NCBI RefSeq assembly: GCF_017355405.1
Contig: NZ_CP061178.1
Span: 310,001 to 374,000 of the forward strand
DNA from: Roseomonas haemaphysalidis
GTDB lineage: Bacteria > Pseudomonadota > Alphaproteobacteria > Acetobacterales > Acetobacteraceae
Direction of reading: 5' to 3'
DNA length: 64,000 nt
Below the pieces are notes generated by a model. The model had not been told where the DNA came from, did not search any database, and worked only from the letters and a program-made list of their open reading frames with translations. Position numbers and translations under genes: made by a program. This document shows positions 26,512 to 34,050 of the stretch, piece by piece. The stretch's first letter is position 1; each line of letters opens with the position of its first letter.

Positions 26512-27504
26512 ATGACAACAAAGACCATCCTGACCCGCCGCGCCCTTGGCGGGCTGGCCGCCGGCCTGCTCGCCACCCCTGCCCTGGGCGCCCCCGCTGC
26601 CGCCGCCTGGCCGGACCGGCCGGTGCGCATGGTGGTGCCCTTCGGGGCCGGCGGCGCCATCGACACCCTGGCCCGCGTCTTCGGACAGCGCTTCCAGGAA
26701 TTCGCCAACGGCCAATCGCTGGTGATCGAGAACCGCTCCGGCGCCGGCGGGCTGGTGGCGGGCGCCTATGTGACGCAGCAGCCGCCCGACGGCTACACGC
26801 TGATGATGGCCGACATCGGCGCCAACGCCATCGGCAAGGAATTGAACCCGCGCATCGGCTACGACCCGATGACCGGCTTCACGCCCATCATGCAGGGCGC
26901 CAAGCTCAACGCGACGCTGATGGCCAATCCCAAGGTCAAGGAGCAGACGGTCGCCGAGATCATCGCACGCGCCAAGGCGGAGCCGGACTACTACACCTAT
27001 GCCTCGGCCGGCGTCGGCAACGGCAGCCACCTGTTCATGGCGCTGCTGGAACGCCAGGCCGGCATCTCCATGGTGCACGTCCCCTACCGCAGCGGTTCCG
27101 AGGCCGTTACGGCGGTGATGCGCGGCGACGCGCAGTTCGTGTTCCCCACCCTGTCCTCCGGCCTGCAGATGGTGCGTGGTGGCCAGATCCGCGCGGTGGC
27201 CATGGGCGGCCCGGCGACGGACATGCTGCCCGGCGTGCCCGCCATCGCGGACACGCTCCCCGGCTTCGACGTCGCCATCTGGTACGCCTTCGCCGCACCG
27301 CCGGGCATGGACCCGGCGCTGGCCGACCGCATCAACGCGGTGCTCAACCAGATCGCGGCACTGCCCGAGGTGCGCAAGGCGGTGGCCGAAAGCCAGGCGG
27401 GCGTCGTGGTCGGCGGCACGCGAAAGGAATTCGCCGACTTCCTGAAGGCCGAATACGACCGCTGGACCCCGGTGATCCGCGAAGGCGGCATCCGCGTCGA
27501 GTGA
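26512..27504 (+). CDS. Bug/TctC family periplasmic solute receptor
   Basis: 330-residue tripartite tricarboxylate transporter substrate-binding protein. The leader LTRRALGGLAAGLLATPALG has a twin-arginine, Tat-like pattern. Mature motifs are typical: WPDRPVRMVVPFGAGGAIDTLAR, VIENRSGAGG, DGYTLMM, VPYRSGSEAVTAV and GMDPALADRINAVLNQI. These receptors bind carboxylates such as citrate, glutamate, nicotinate or aromatic acids. No TctA or TctB membrane gene is in the window, so it either uses a remote pair or acts as a sensor. It lies 37 bases after the iron dehydrogenase gene, suggesting the operon substrate is a carboxylic acid. Confidence 0.92.
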   Translation: MTTKTILTRRALGGLAAGLLATPALGAPAAAAWPDRPVRMVVPFGAGGAIDTLARVFGQRFQEFANGQSLVIENRSGAGGLVAGAYVTQQPPDGYTLMMADIGANAIGKELNPRIGYDPMTGFTPIMQGAKLNATLMANPKVKEQTVAEIIARAKAEPDYYTYASAGVGNGSHLFMALLERQAGISMVHVPYRSGSEAVTAVMRGDAQFVFPTLSSGLQMVRGGQIRAVAMGGPATDMLPGVPAIADTLPGFDVAIWYAFAAPPGMDPALADRINAVLNQIAALPEVRKAVAESQAGVVVGGTRKEFADFLKAEYDRWTPVIREGGIRVE

Positions 27505-27510
27505 CGCGGC

Positions 27511-27530
27511 GCCCGGCTTGGCGGCCGGGC
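27511..27530 (+). terminator. Intercistronic hairpin after Bug receptor gene
   Basis: GCCCGGC (27511-27517), loop TTGGCG, GCCGGGC (27524-27530): a 7-bp GC stem with no T tract. It may protect or attenuate transcript between the receptor and P1 peptidase genes. Weak evidence. Confidence 0.35.
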
Positions 27531-27553
27531 GGCGGGGCCCCAGGATGGCGGGC

Positions 27554-28564
27554 ATGGACCTGAACCTGCTGACCGACATCCCCGGCCTCCGCGTCGGCCA
27601 TGCCACCGACCCGGCGCTGGGCTCCGGCGTCACCGCCATCCTGTTCGATGCGCCGGCCGTCGCCGCCGTGGCCATCGGCGGCGGTGCCCCCGGCACGCGC
27701 GACACCGACCTGCTGCGCACCGACATGACGCTGGAGCGCGTGGACGCCATCGTGCTGTCCGGCGGCTCGACCTTCGGGCTGGACGCGGCGGGGGGCGTGC
27801 AGGCGGCACTGCGGGAAGACGGGCGCGGCATCCGCTTCGGCGGCGTGAACGTTCCACTGGCGCCCCAGGCCATCCTGTTCGACCTGCTGAACGGCGGCGA
27901 CAAGGACTGGGGCCGCTTCAGCCCGTACCGCGAACTGGGCTACCAGGCGGCGCGCGCCGCCGCCACTGGCGCCTTCGCGCTCGGTTCCGTGGGCGCCGGC
28001 ACGGGGGCCACCACAGCCACGGTCAAGGGCGGGCTGGGCTCGGCCAGCACCGTCACGGCGCAGGGCCACCGCGTGGCGGCGATCATGGCGGTGAACGCGG
28101 TCGGCACGCCGTTGATCGGCGATGGCCCCTGGTTCTGGGCTGCGCCCTTCGAATGCGGCAACGAGTTCGGCGGGCGGGGCCTGCCGGAGTTCCGCCCGGA
28201 ATACCTGACGCCGCGCCTGAAGGGCGGTCCTGGCACCGCCACCACCATCGGGCTGGTGGTGACGGATGCGGCGCTATCCAAGGTCCAGGCCCGGCGGCTG
28301 GCCACCATGGGGGACGACGGGCTGGCCCGCGCCATCCTGCCCGCCCATGCGCCGACCGATGGCGACACCCTGTTCGCCGCCTCGACCGGGACGCGGGAGT
28401 TGCACGATCCCATCGCCGAGCTCACGCAACTCGGCCATGCGGCGACCCAGGTGGTGGCAAGGGCCGTCGCGCGCGCCATCTACCATGCCCGGTCCCTGGC
28501 CTGGCCCGGCGCGCAGCCGGCCTGGGTGGACCGATTCGAAAGCGGAAAGGCGACACACGCATGA
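27554..28564 (+). CDS. P1 family peptidase (DmpA/L-aminopeptidase-D-esterase type)
   Basis: 336-residue autoprocessing Ntn-type hydrolase of the DmpA family. It opens with LTDIPGLRVGHATDPALGSG, a family hallmark, with SGGSTFGLDAAGGVQAAL and GSVGAGTGATTATVKGGLGS in the middle. The nucleophile created by self-cleavage should lie in the GTATTIGLVVTDAALSK region, where a Thr replaces the more usual Ser, matching the Thr/Ser variation in the family. It may act as an amidase or esterase on the substrate imported by this operon. I chose ATG 27554 because AGGA lies upstream; ATG 27545 is also in frame. Its stop overlaps the next start (ATGA). Confidence 0.87.
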   Translation: MDLNLLTDIPGLRVGHATDPALGSGVTAILFDAPAVAAVAIGGGAPGTRDTDLLRTDMTLERVDAIVLSGGSTFGLDAAGGVQAALREDGRGIRFGGVNVPLAPQAILFDLLNGGDKDWGRFSPYRELGYQAARAAATGAFALGSVGAGTGATTATVKGGLGSASTVTAQGHRVAAIMAVNAVGTPLIGDGPWFWAAPFECGNEFGGRGLPEFRPEYLTPRLKGGPGTATTIGLVVTDAALSKVQARRLATMGDDGLARAILPAHAPTDGDTLFAASTGTRELHDPIAELTQLGHAATQVVARAVARAIYHARSLAWPGAQPAWVDRFESGKATHA

Positions 28565-29562
28565 AAGCCGTTGGCTACCACGCTCCGGGCGACGCATCGG
28601 CCCTGGACGACATCGAGCGGCCGCACCCGCACCCCGAGGTCCATGACCTGGTGGTGGAGGTCCGCGCCATCTCGGTCAACCCGGTGGATACCAAGGTGCT
28701 GGGCCGCGCGGCGCCCAATGGCAACGAGCCGGGCGTGCTGGGCTTCGACGCCGCCGGCGTGGTGCGCACCGTCGGCCCCGCCGTGACGCTGTTTCGCCCG
28801 GGCGACGAGGTATTCTACGCGGGTGCCCTGAACCGCCCCGGCAGCAACGCTGAGTTCCAGGCGGTGGACGAGCGGCTGGTCGGCCGCAAGCCCGCCAACC
28901 TGTCCTTCGCGGAGGCGGCCGCCATGCCGCTGACCAGCCTGACGGCCTGGGAGCTGCTGTTCGACCGCCTGAAGGTGTCGCGGCAAAGCACCGGCACGCT
29001 GCTGGTGATCAACGGCGCCGGCGGCGTCGGCTCCGTGCTGATCCAGATGGCGCGGCAGCTTACCGGGTTGACCGTGGTGGCCACCGCGTCGCGCCCGGAA
29101 AGCATCGACTGGTGCAAGCGCATGGGCGCGCATCACGTGATCGATCACCACCGCCCGCTGGACGAGGCGCTGAAGGACGCGGGCATCGAGCAGGCGGAAT
29201 ACGTGGCCAGCCTGACCGGTTCCGACGAGCACCTGCCGGCCATCGCCAAGCTGATCGCGCCGCAGGGCCACCTGGCCCTGATCGACGACCCCAAGGTCTT
29301 CGACATCGTGCCGCTGAAGACCAAGAGCATCACGGTCAGCTGGGAGCTGATGTTCACCCGCTCGCTGTTCCAGACGCCGGACATGGCGGCGCAGCACCAG
29401 GCTTTGAACGAGGTGGCATCGCTGCTGGAAGCCGGCACGTTGAAGACGACGCTGCAGCAGCACTACGGCACCATCAGCGCCGCCAACCTCCGCCGGGCGC
29501 ACGAGTTGCTGCGCAGCGGCCGCAGCATCGGCAAGGTGGTGCTGGAAGGCTTCGCCGCCTGA
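28561..29562 (+). CDS. Zinc-type alcohol dehydrogenase/quinone oxidoreductase family protein
   Basis: 333-residue medium-chain dehydrogenase of the zinc-binding alcohol dehydrogenase/YfiQ-like group. It has the GroES-like N-terminal domain (VRAISVNPVDTKVLGR, GFDAAGVVRTVG) and the Rossmann motif NGAGGVGSVLIQMARQL. The NPVD motif and lack of the Cys-rich structural zinc lobe place it with NADPH quinone oxidoreductases rather than true zinc alcohol dehydrogenases. ATG 28561 overlaps the P1 peptidase stop. It is the last gene of the operon, followed by a strong hairpin. The substrate is unknown; enone or aldehyde reduction is plausible. Confidence 0.9.
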   Translation: MKAVGYHAPGDASALDDIERPHPHPEVHDLVVEVRAISVNPVDTKVLGRAAPNGNEPGVLGFDAAGVVRTVGPAVTLFRPGDEVFYAGALNRPGSNAEFQAVDERLVGRKPANLSFAEAAAMPLTSLTAWELLFDRLKVSRQSTGTLLVINGAGGVGSVLIQMARQLTGLTVVATASRPESIDWCKRMGAHHVIDHHRPLDEALKDAGIEQAEYVASLTGSDEHLPAIAKLIAPQGHLALIDDPKVFDIVPLKTKSITVSWELMFTRSLFQTPDMAAQHQALNEVASLLEAGTLKTTLQQHYGTISAANLRRAHELLRSGRSIGKVVLEGFAA

Positions 29563-29570
29563 AGGCCAGG

Positions 29571-29596
29571 GCCGGCGCGGCGGATGCCGCGCCGGC
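29571..29596. terminator. Bidirectional hairpin terminator
   Basis: GCCGGCGCGGC, loop GGAT, GCCGCGCCGGC forms a perfect 11-bp stem exactly between the convergent zinc-type dehydrogenase gene and fdhD. There is no long T tract on either side, which is common in GC-rich genomes. Confidence 0.75.
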
Positions 29597-30397
29597 TCAG
29601 GCTTCCTCGATGCGCCAGGGGTGGGTGAAGACCTCGAACCCGTCCCGCCGGGCGATGCCGACCACGGTGATGCCGGCCGTTTCCGCCACCTGCAGGGCCA
29701 GGACGGTGGGTGCGGACACGCCCGCCAGCACCGCCACGCCCATCATCGCCGCCTTCTGCACCAGCTCCACCGAGATGCGGCTGGTCATCAGCACCATGCC
29801 ATCAGCCGGCCGCAGCGCCCGGGCTGCCAGCGCGCCCGCCAATTTGTCCATGGCGTTGTGGCGGCCCACATCCTCGCGCAGCGCCGCCAGCCCCAGCGCG
29901 GGGTGCCAAAAGGCGGCCGCGTGCACGGCGCGCGTTTCGGCGTGTAGCTGCTGCGCCGGCGGCAGGGCTTCCAGCGCCGCCGCCACCTCCTGCGGTGTGA
30001 AGCGCGCGCCCTGCCCCACCCGCGGCACGGCGCGCTGTGCCTGGGACAGAGTTTCCAGCCCGCACATGCCGCAACCCACCGGCCCCGCCATGCGGCGGCG
30101 GCGGGCCGCCAGCGCATCGCCCCGGTCCGCCCGCAACCAGAAGCGCAGGTCGATGCCGGTGGGCAGCGAAACCACCTCCAGGCTCTCGACCTCCGAGGCA
30201 TCCTCAAGGATCCCCTCGGTCAGGCTGAAGCCGATGCCGAAGTCCCGCAGGTCGTCCGGCGTCGCCATCATCACCGCGTGGGACACGCCGTCATAGGTGA
30301 AGGCGACGGCGACCTCCTCCGGCAGGGCGCGGTCGCCCTCCACCCAACCGCCGGCGCGCCAGGCGCGGCGCGGGGCGGCGCGGGCGCCGATGTTCAC
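29597..30397 (-). CDS. fdhD: Formate dehydrogenase accessory sulfurtransferase
   Basis: 266-residue FdhD, which transfers sulfur from IscS to the molybdenum cofactor of formate dehydrogenase-like enzymes. The CxxC active pair is in GCGMCG (Cys109/Cys112), preceded by the basic RRRRMAGPV segment and followed by REDVGRHNAMDKL and MTSRISVELVQKAA, both strongly conserved. The start is GTG 30397, which overlaps the stop of the YdeP-type gene by four bases (GTGA). This coupling ties it to the molybdoenzyme encoded just upstream. Family length and motifs are normal. Confidence 0.94.
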   Translation of the reverse strand: MNIGARAAPRRAWRAGGWVEGDRALPEEVAVAFTYDGVSHAVMMATPDDLRDFGIGFSLTEGILEDASEVESLEVVSLPTGIDLRFWLRADRGDALAARRRRMAGPVGCGMCGLETLSQAQRAVPRVGQGARFTPQEVAAALEALPPAQQLHAETRAVHAAAFWHPALGLAALREDVGRHNAMDKLAGALAARALRPADGMVLMTSRISVELVQKAAMMGVAVLAGVSAPTVLALQVAETAGITVVGIARRDGFEVFTHPWRIEEA

Positions 30398-32676
30398 GCG
30401 GCACCCGCGTCAGGCGTGATGCGCACGGGCACCGACTTAGCGGCCGGCACCTTGGCGCGCTCGGCATGGTGCCACAGCGGGATCAGCGGGTTGCATTCCG
30501 GGTAGTAGGCGGCGCAACAGCCGTCGGGAACGTCGTAGGCCACCACGCGCATGCTGCCGACGCTGCGTGTCCGCCCGTCCTGCACCGCCGTGGTCAGTCG
30601 CACCGTCTGGCCGTCCGAAAGGCCCAGCCGCACCATGTCGTTGCGGCCGATGAACAGCACCCGCCGCGTGCCGTTGACCCCGCGGAAGCGGTCGTCATAG
30701 CCATAGATAGTGGTATTGAACTGGTCGTTGGAGCGGATGGTCATCAACCGCAGCACGTCCGGCCCCAGGGCCGGTGCATCCGGGTCCGCCACCAGCCCGG
30801 CCGGGACAATGAAGTTGGCCTTGCCGGTCTTGGTCTTCCAGATCCGCTCGCGTGCCGCGCGGGCACGCGGGAAGCCGCCGGGCTTGCGCAGCCGCGCGTT
30901 GTAGTCGTGAAAGCTTTCCGGCAGGGATTCGGCCACCGCGTCGCGGATGCGCGCGTAGTCGGCCACCCAGTCGTCCCACGGCACCTTGCCGCTGTCCGGC
31001 AGGGTGGCCTTGGCCAGCTCAGCGATGATCGCCGGTTCAGAGCGGAGGTGCGGCCCGGCCGGCTTGGCCACGCCGCGCGACGGATGGATCTGGCCGTTGG
31101 AGTCCTCGATCGAGACCAGCTGCGGCCCGTTGCGCTGCTCGTCGATTTCCGTGCGCCCGAGGCAGGGCAGCAGAAAGGTGACTTCGCCCGGGATCAGGTG
31201 ATTGCGGTTCAGCTTGGTGGCGATCTGCACGGAAAGCCGCAGCCGGGGCCAGGCTTCTTCCATCGCCTCGGTTTCCGGCACGGCGCGGATGAAGTTGCCG
31301 CCCAGGCCCAGAAAGCCGCGCACGCTGCCGTCGATGATGCCTTCGCAGGTTTCGACCGTGTTGCGGCCCAGCTTGCGCGGCGACTTGAAGCCGTATTGCT
31401 GGTCCAGCTTGTCCAGCGGCGCCAGCTCGGGCTTTTCCGTGATGCCGACGGTGCGCTGGCCCTGCACGTTGGAATGGCCGCGCACCGGGCAGATGCCCGC
31501 GCCGGCCTTGCCGATGTTGCCGCGCAGCAGAAGCAGATTGACCAGCATCTGCACGGCCTCCACGCCGCGCCGGTGCTGCGTGATGCCCATGCCATAAACC
31601 AGCACCACGCCATCGGCCGCGGCGTAGACCCGCGCGGCGCTTTCCAGCGCGGCACGGGTCAGCCCGGACTCACGCTCGATCTCGGCCCAGTCGCTTTTGC
31701 GGGCGTAGTCCTGGAAGTCCGCGAATCCATGCGTGTGTTGCTGGATGAAGGCATGGTCCAGCACCTTGGCGCCGGCATCATCCGCCATCACCAGGGCCTT
31801 GCACAGGCCGAGCACCGCCGCGATGTCACCACCCGCCCGGAGCTGGTGGTATTCGGACGAGATCCGCGTTTCCTTGCCCGTTAGCATCTCCACCGGCGAC
31901 TGCGGGTTGGTGAAGCGCTCCAGGCCCCGTTCGCGCAGCGGATTGAAGGTGACGATCGGCACGCCGCGCTTGGAGGCCTCCTGCAAGGGGTGCAGCATGC
32001 GCGGGCTGTTGGTGCCGACGTTCTGGCCGAAAAAGAAGATCGCGTCGGTCTGCTCGAAATCCTCCAGCGTCACCGTGCCGACCGGAATGCCGATGCTTTC
32101 CGGCAGCGCGACCGAGGTGCTCTCGTGGCACATGTTCGAAGAGTCGGGCAGGTTGTTGTTGCCGTACAACCGCGCGAAGAGCTGCCACATGTAAGACGTC
32201 TCAAGCGCCGCGCGGCCCGAGGCGTAGAAGATCACCGACTCCGGGTCGAGCTTCCGCAGTTCGGCGCCGATCTCCCTGTAGGCATCCTCCCAGGCGACGG
32301 GGCGATAGGTGTCGCTGGCCTTGTCCCACCGCATGGGGTGAGTCAGCCGCCCTTCCGCTTCCAGCGCATGGTCGGTCCAGCCGCGCAGCTCGGCCAGCGT
32401 GTGCCCGGCGAAGAATTCGGGTGGCACGCGCTTGGAGGTGATCTCCCAGGCCGTGGCCTTGGCGCCGTTCTCGCAATATTCGAAGACCGCGGGCTGCGCC
32501 GGCTTTTCCCAGGCGCAGCTGACGCAGGAAAAGCCGTCATGCTTGTTCTGCTTCAACAGCAGCGCATTGCCGGCGGCGAGGCGGTTTTCCCGCGCGAGAA
32601 TCCCTTCCACAGACTTCAGGGAGCCCCAACCTCCGGCCGGACCAACATAGGGCTCGATAGACGGGTCGTCGGACAT
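30394..32676 (-). CDS. FdhF/YdeP family molybdopterin oxidoreductase
   Basis: 760-residue bis-MGD oxidoreductase of the YdeP group. An N-terminal SCVSC motif (Cys51/Cys54) replaces a classical four-Cys [4Fe-4S] site. The predicted molybdenum-ligand cysteine is in NMCHES (Cys183), where FdhF has selenocysteine. Cofactor segments FFFGQNVGTNSPRM and RGNIGKAGAGICPVRGHSNVQG are intact, and the C-terminal molybdopterin dinucleotide domain begins near VLRLMTIRSNDQFN. Such proteins are annotated as formate-dehydrogenase-like, and E. coli YdeP is linked to acid resistance; the substrate is unknown. Coupled to fdhD downstream. No quinone or NAD subunit genes are nearby. Confidence 0.93.
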   Translation of the reverse strand: MSDDPSIEPYVGPAGGWGSLKSVEGILARENRLAAGNALLLKQNKHDGFSCVSCAWEKPAQPAVFEYCENGAKATAWEITSKRVPPEFFAGHTLAELRGWTDHALEAEGRLTHPMRWDKASDTYRPVAWEDAYREIGAELRKLDPESVIFYASGRAALETSYMWQLFARLYGNNNLPDSSNMCHESTSVALPESIGIPVGTVTLEDFEQTDAIFFFGQNVGTNSPRMLHPLQEASKRGVPIVTFNPLRERGLERFTNPQSPVEMLTGKETRISSEYHQLRAGGDIAAVLGLCKALVMADDAGAKVLDHAFIQQHTHGFADFQDYARKSDWAEIERESGLTRAALESAARVYAAADGVVLVYGMGITQHRRGVEAVQMLVNLLLLRGNIGKAGAGICPVRGHSNVQGQRTVGITEKPELAPLDKLDQQYGFKSPRKLGRNTVETCEGIIDGSVRGFLGLGGNFIRAVPETEAMEEAWPRLRLSVQIATKLNRNHLIPGEVTFLLPCLGRTEIDEQRNGPQLVSIEDSNGQIHPSRGVAKPAGPHLRSEPAIIAELAKATLPDSGKVPWDDWVADYARIRDAVAESLPESFHDYNARLRKPGGFPRARAARERIWKTKTGKANFIVPAGLVADPDAPALGPDVLRLMTIRSNDQFNTTIYGYDDRFRGVNGTRRVLFIGRNDMVRLGLSDGQTVRLTTAVQDGRTRSVGSMRVVAYDVPDGCCAAYYPECNPLIPLWHHAERAKVPAAKSVPVRITPDAGAA

Positions 32677-33199
32677 GGGGGGCTTCCTTCAGGTCGGCAG
32701 GGGCATGGGCGGATGCACCGGGTGCCGTGCAGAACTGGCCACCGCACCGCCACACCGCCGGCATGCGAAACCGTGCGGCGGGAAGCGGAGGAGGGCGGTC
32801 GGCATCGCGAGCAGGCTCCCTGCCGGTGCGACGGCACCGACATCGTGATTGCGGATCAACGCTAGGCGGGGCCGGACCGTTGCCGCGCCGCCGTCACGAT
32901 GCCCGACCAAAGTTTCCACGCCGAAATTTTGTGTTTATAAAAATTATGCTTGCGTGCGTGCTGGTTAAGGAGCATCACCCCCGCGCCATTCCAGCAACCG
33001 GGCTTCGGCCCCGCGGGGATTTGACCCATGCAGCTTGCACCGCGTCACCAAATGCTAAAGCGCCATCCTGCCTGCCGGATGATGGCGACCCTGGCCGTGG
33101 CCCGAATGCGCTGTCGGCGCTGACGCGCCGCACGCCTCGCCCACAGCCACGCACCACATCCCCGGGTACCTCCGCGTGCCCCGGCAGGAGTTCGCTTTC
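32677..33199. other. Long non-coding gap between ydeP-like gene and small + strand gene
   Basis: 523 bases with no supported gene. It holds divergent promoters and an AT-rich island (about 32910-32950) that stands out in this GC-rich DNA. There is an AAGGAG at 32967 that is not followed by a start codon at normal spacing. A small stem is possible near 33061-33087 (CGCCATC pairing with GATGGCG). No known riboswitch or sRNA was recognised. Confidence 0.5.
32913..32941 (+). promoter_or_regulatory. Candidate sigma-70 promoter toward small orphan gene
   Basis: TTTCCA (32913-32918), 17-base spacer, TATAAA (32936-32941), in the AT-rich island of the intergenic region. It would give a 5' leader of about 250 bases ahead of the gene at 33200. 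The -35 match is weak, so this is tentative. Confidence 0.4.
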
Positions 33200-33409
33200 A
33201 TGATCGCCTCACGCCCCATCGACATTGCGGGCCGCTTTGTCGGCGTCGCCGTTTCTCATCACGCCGGCTGGCGCTTTCGCGCCGTCGATCCCGTGGTGGA
33301 CGACCTGGACGGCGCCACCTTCAGCAGCCTGGGGGAAGCCGCCCGGGTGGCGCAGCTGGTGGCCGCGCGCACGCAGGACTGGGCACGCGGCAAGGCCCGC
33401 GTCGCCTGA
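33200..33409 (+). CDS. Small conserved-looking hypothetical protein
   Basis: 69 residues beginning MIASRPIDIAGRFVGVAV, with SHHAGWRFRAVDPVVDDLDG and SLGEAARVAQLVAART following. No domain was recognised. The pattern of an aromatic/His beta-rich half and an amphipathic helical half is protein-like, and AGGAG lies nine bases before ATG 33200. An upstream in-frame ATG at 33176 is possible but lacks a better ribosome site. It stands alone behind a long leader and ends at a strong GC hairpin shared with the convergent cupin gene. Confidence 0.6.
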   Translation: MIASRPIDIAGRFVGVAVSHHAGWRFRAVDPVVDDLDGATFSSLGEAARVAQLVAARTQDWARGKARVA

Positions 33410-33413
33410 AGCC

Positions 33414-33440
33414 CGGGGGGGGGGCCAAAAGCCCCCCCCG
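33414..33440. terminator. G-run/C-run bidirectional terminator hairpin
   Basis: C plus ten G (33414-33424), then CCAAAAG, then eight C and a G (33432-33440): a near-perfect G:C stem with an A-rich loop between convergent genes. The homopolymer runs may also be a sequencing-error or slippage site, though they lie outside coding sequence. Confidence 0.7.
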
Positions 33441-33447
33441 ATTCCGG

Positions 33448-33942
33448 TTAGCCCTTATGGATCGGGTCGATCCAGGGCACGTTCTCCGGCTGCTCCGCCG
33501 GTTCGATCTCCAGGTTCACCACCACCGCCTCGTTGTCGCTGCGGACCAGCACGCATTCCAGCGTCTCGTCTTCCAGGGCGTTGATCTCCTGGTGCGGCAC
33601 GAAGGGCGGCACGTAGATGAAGTCGCCCGGCCCGGCCTCGGCCACGTATTCCAGCGCCTCGCCCCAGCGCAGCCGCGCGCGCCCCTTCACCACGTAGATC
33701 ACGCTTTCCAGCGGCCCATGGTGATGCGCGCCGGTCTTGGCGTTGGCATGGATGTGCACGGTGCCGGCCCAGATCTTCTGCGCGCCGACGCGCGCCAGAT
33801 TGATGGCGGCGGCCCGGTTCATGCCGGGCGTCTGCGCGGTGTTCGTGTCCAGCTTGTCGCCGGGGATGACGCGGACGCCGGAATGCTTCCAGCCATCCGG
33901 CGGCACCTCCAGCGAGCCATGGTCGTGGCCGTCATGCGGCAT
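33448..33942 (-). CDS. Cupin domain protein
   Basis: 164-residue single-domain cupin. Motif 1 appears as HIHANAKTGAHHHGPLESVIYVVKG (His and Glu metal ligands), motif 2 as GPGDFIYVPPFVPHQEIN, so a metal site is likely intact. A His-rich N-terminus (MPHDGHDHG) may bind metal. AAGGAGC lies 8 bases before ATG 33942; upstream in-frame residues look non-coding. Small cupins of this kind include dioxygenases, isomerases and sensors; the function cannot be inferred. It is downstream of no obvious operon partner; the debranching enzyme gene ends about 110 bases away on the same strand. Confidence 0.8.
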   Translation of the reverse strand: MPHDGHDHGSLEVPPDGWKHSGVRVIPGDKLDTNTAQTPGMNRAAAINLARVGAQKIWAGTVHIHANAKTGAHHHGPLESVIYVVKGRARLRWGEALEYVAEAGPGDFIYVPPFVPHQEINALEDETLECVLVRSDNEAVVVNLEIEPAEQPENVPWIDPIHKG

Positions 33943-34050
33943 GGTCGGCGCTCCTTGTTCTTGTTTCGCGGCACTGCGGAAAAGCCGCGCGGATGGTAGA
34001 TCGGCCGCTGTGCGGCGGTCCACCGGCGCGGCCACCCGGCGGCGTGCCAG

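Noticed and set aside
33414..33440. Homopolymer G/C runs as a possible frameshift
   Set aside because: They lie between two stop codons and form a sensible terminator; no reading frame crosses them.
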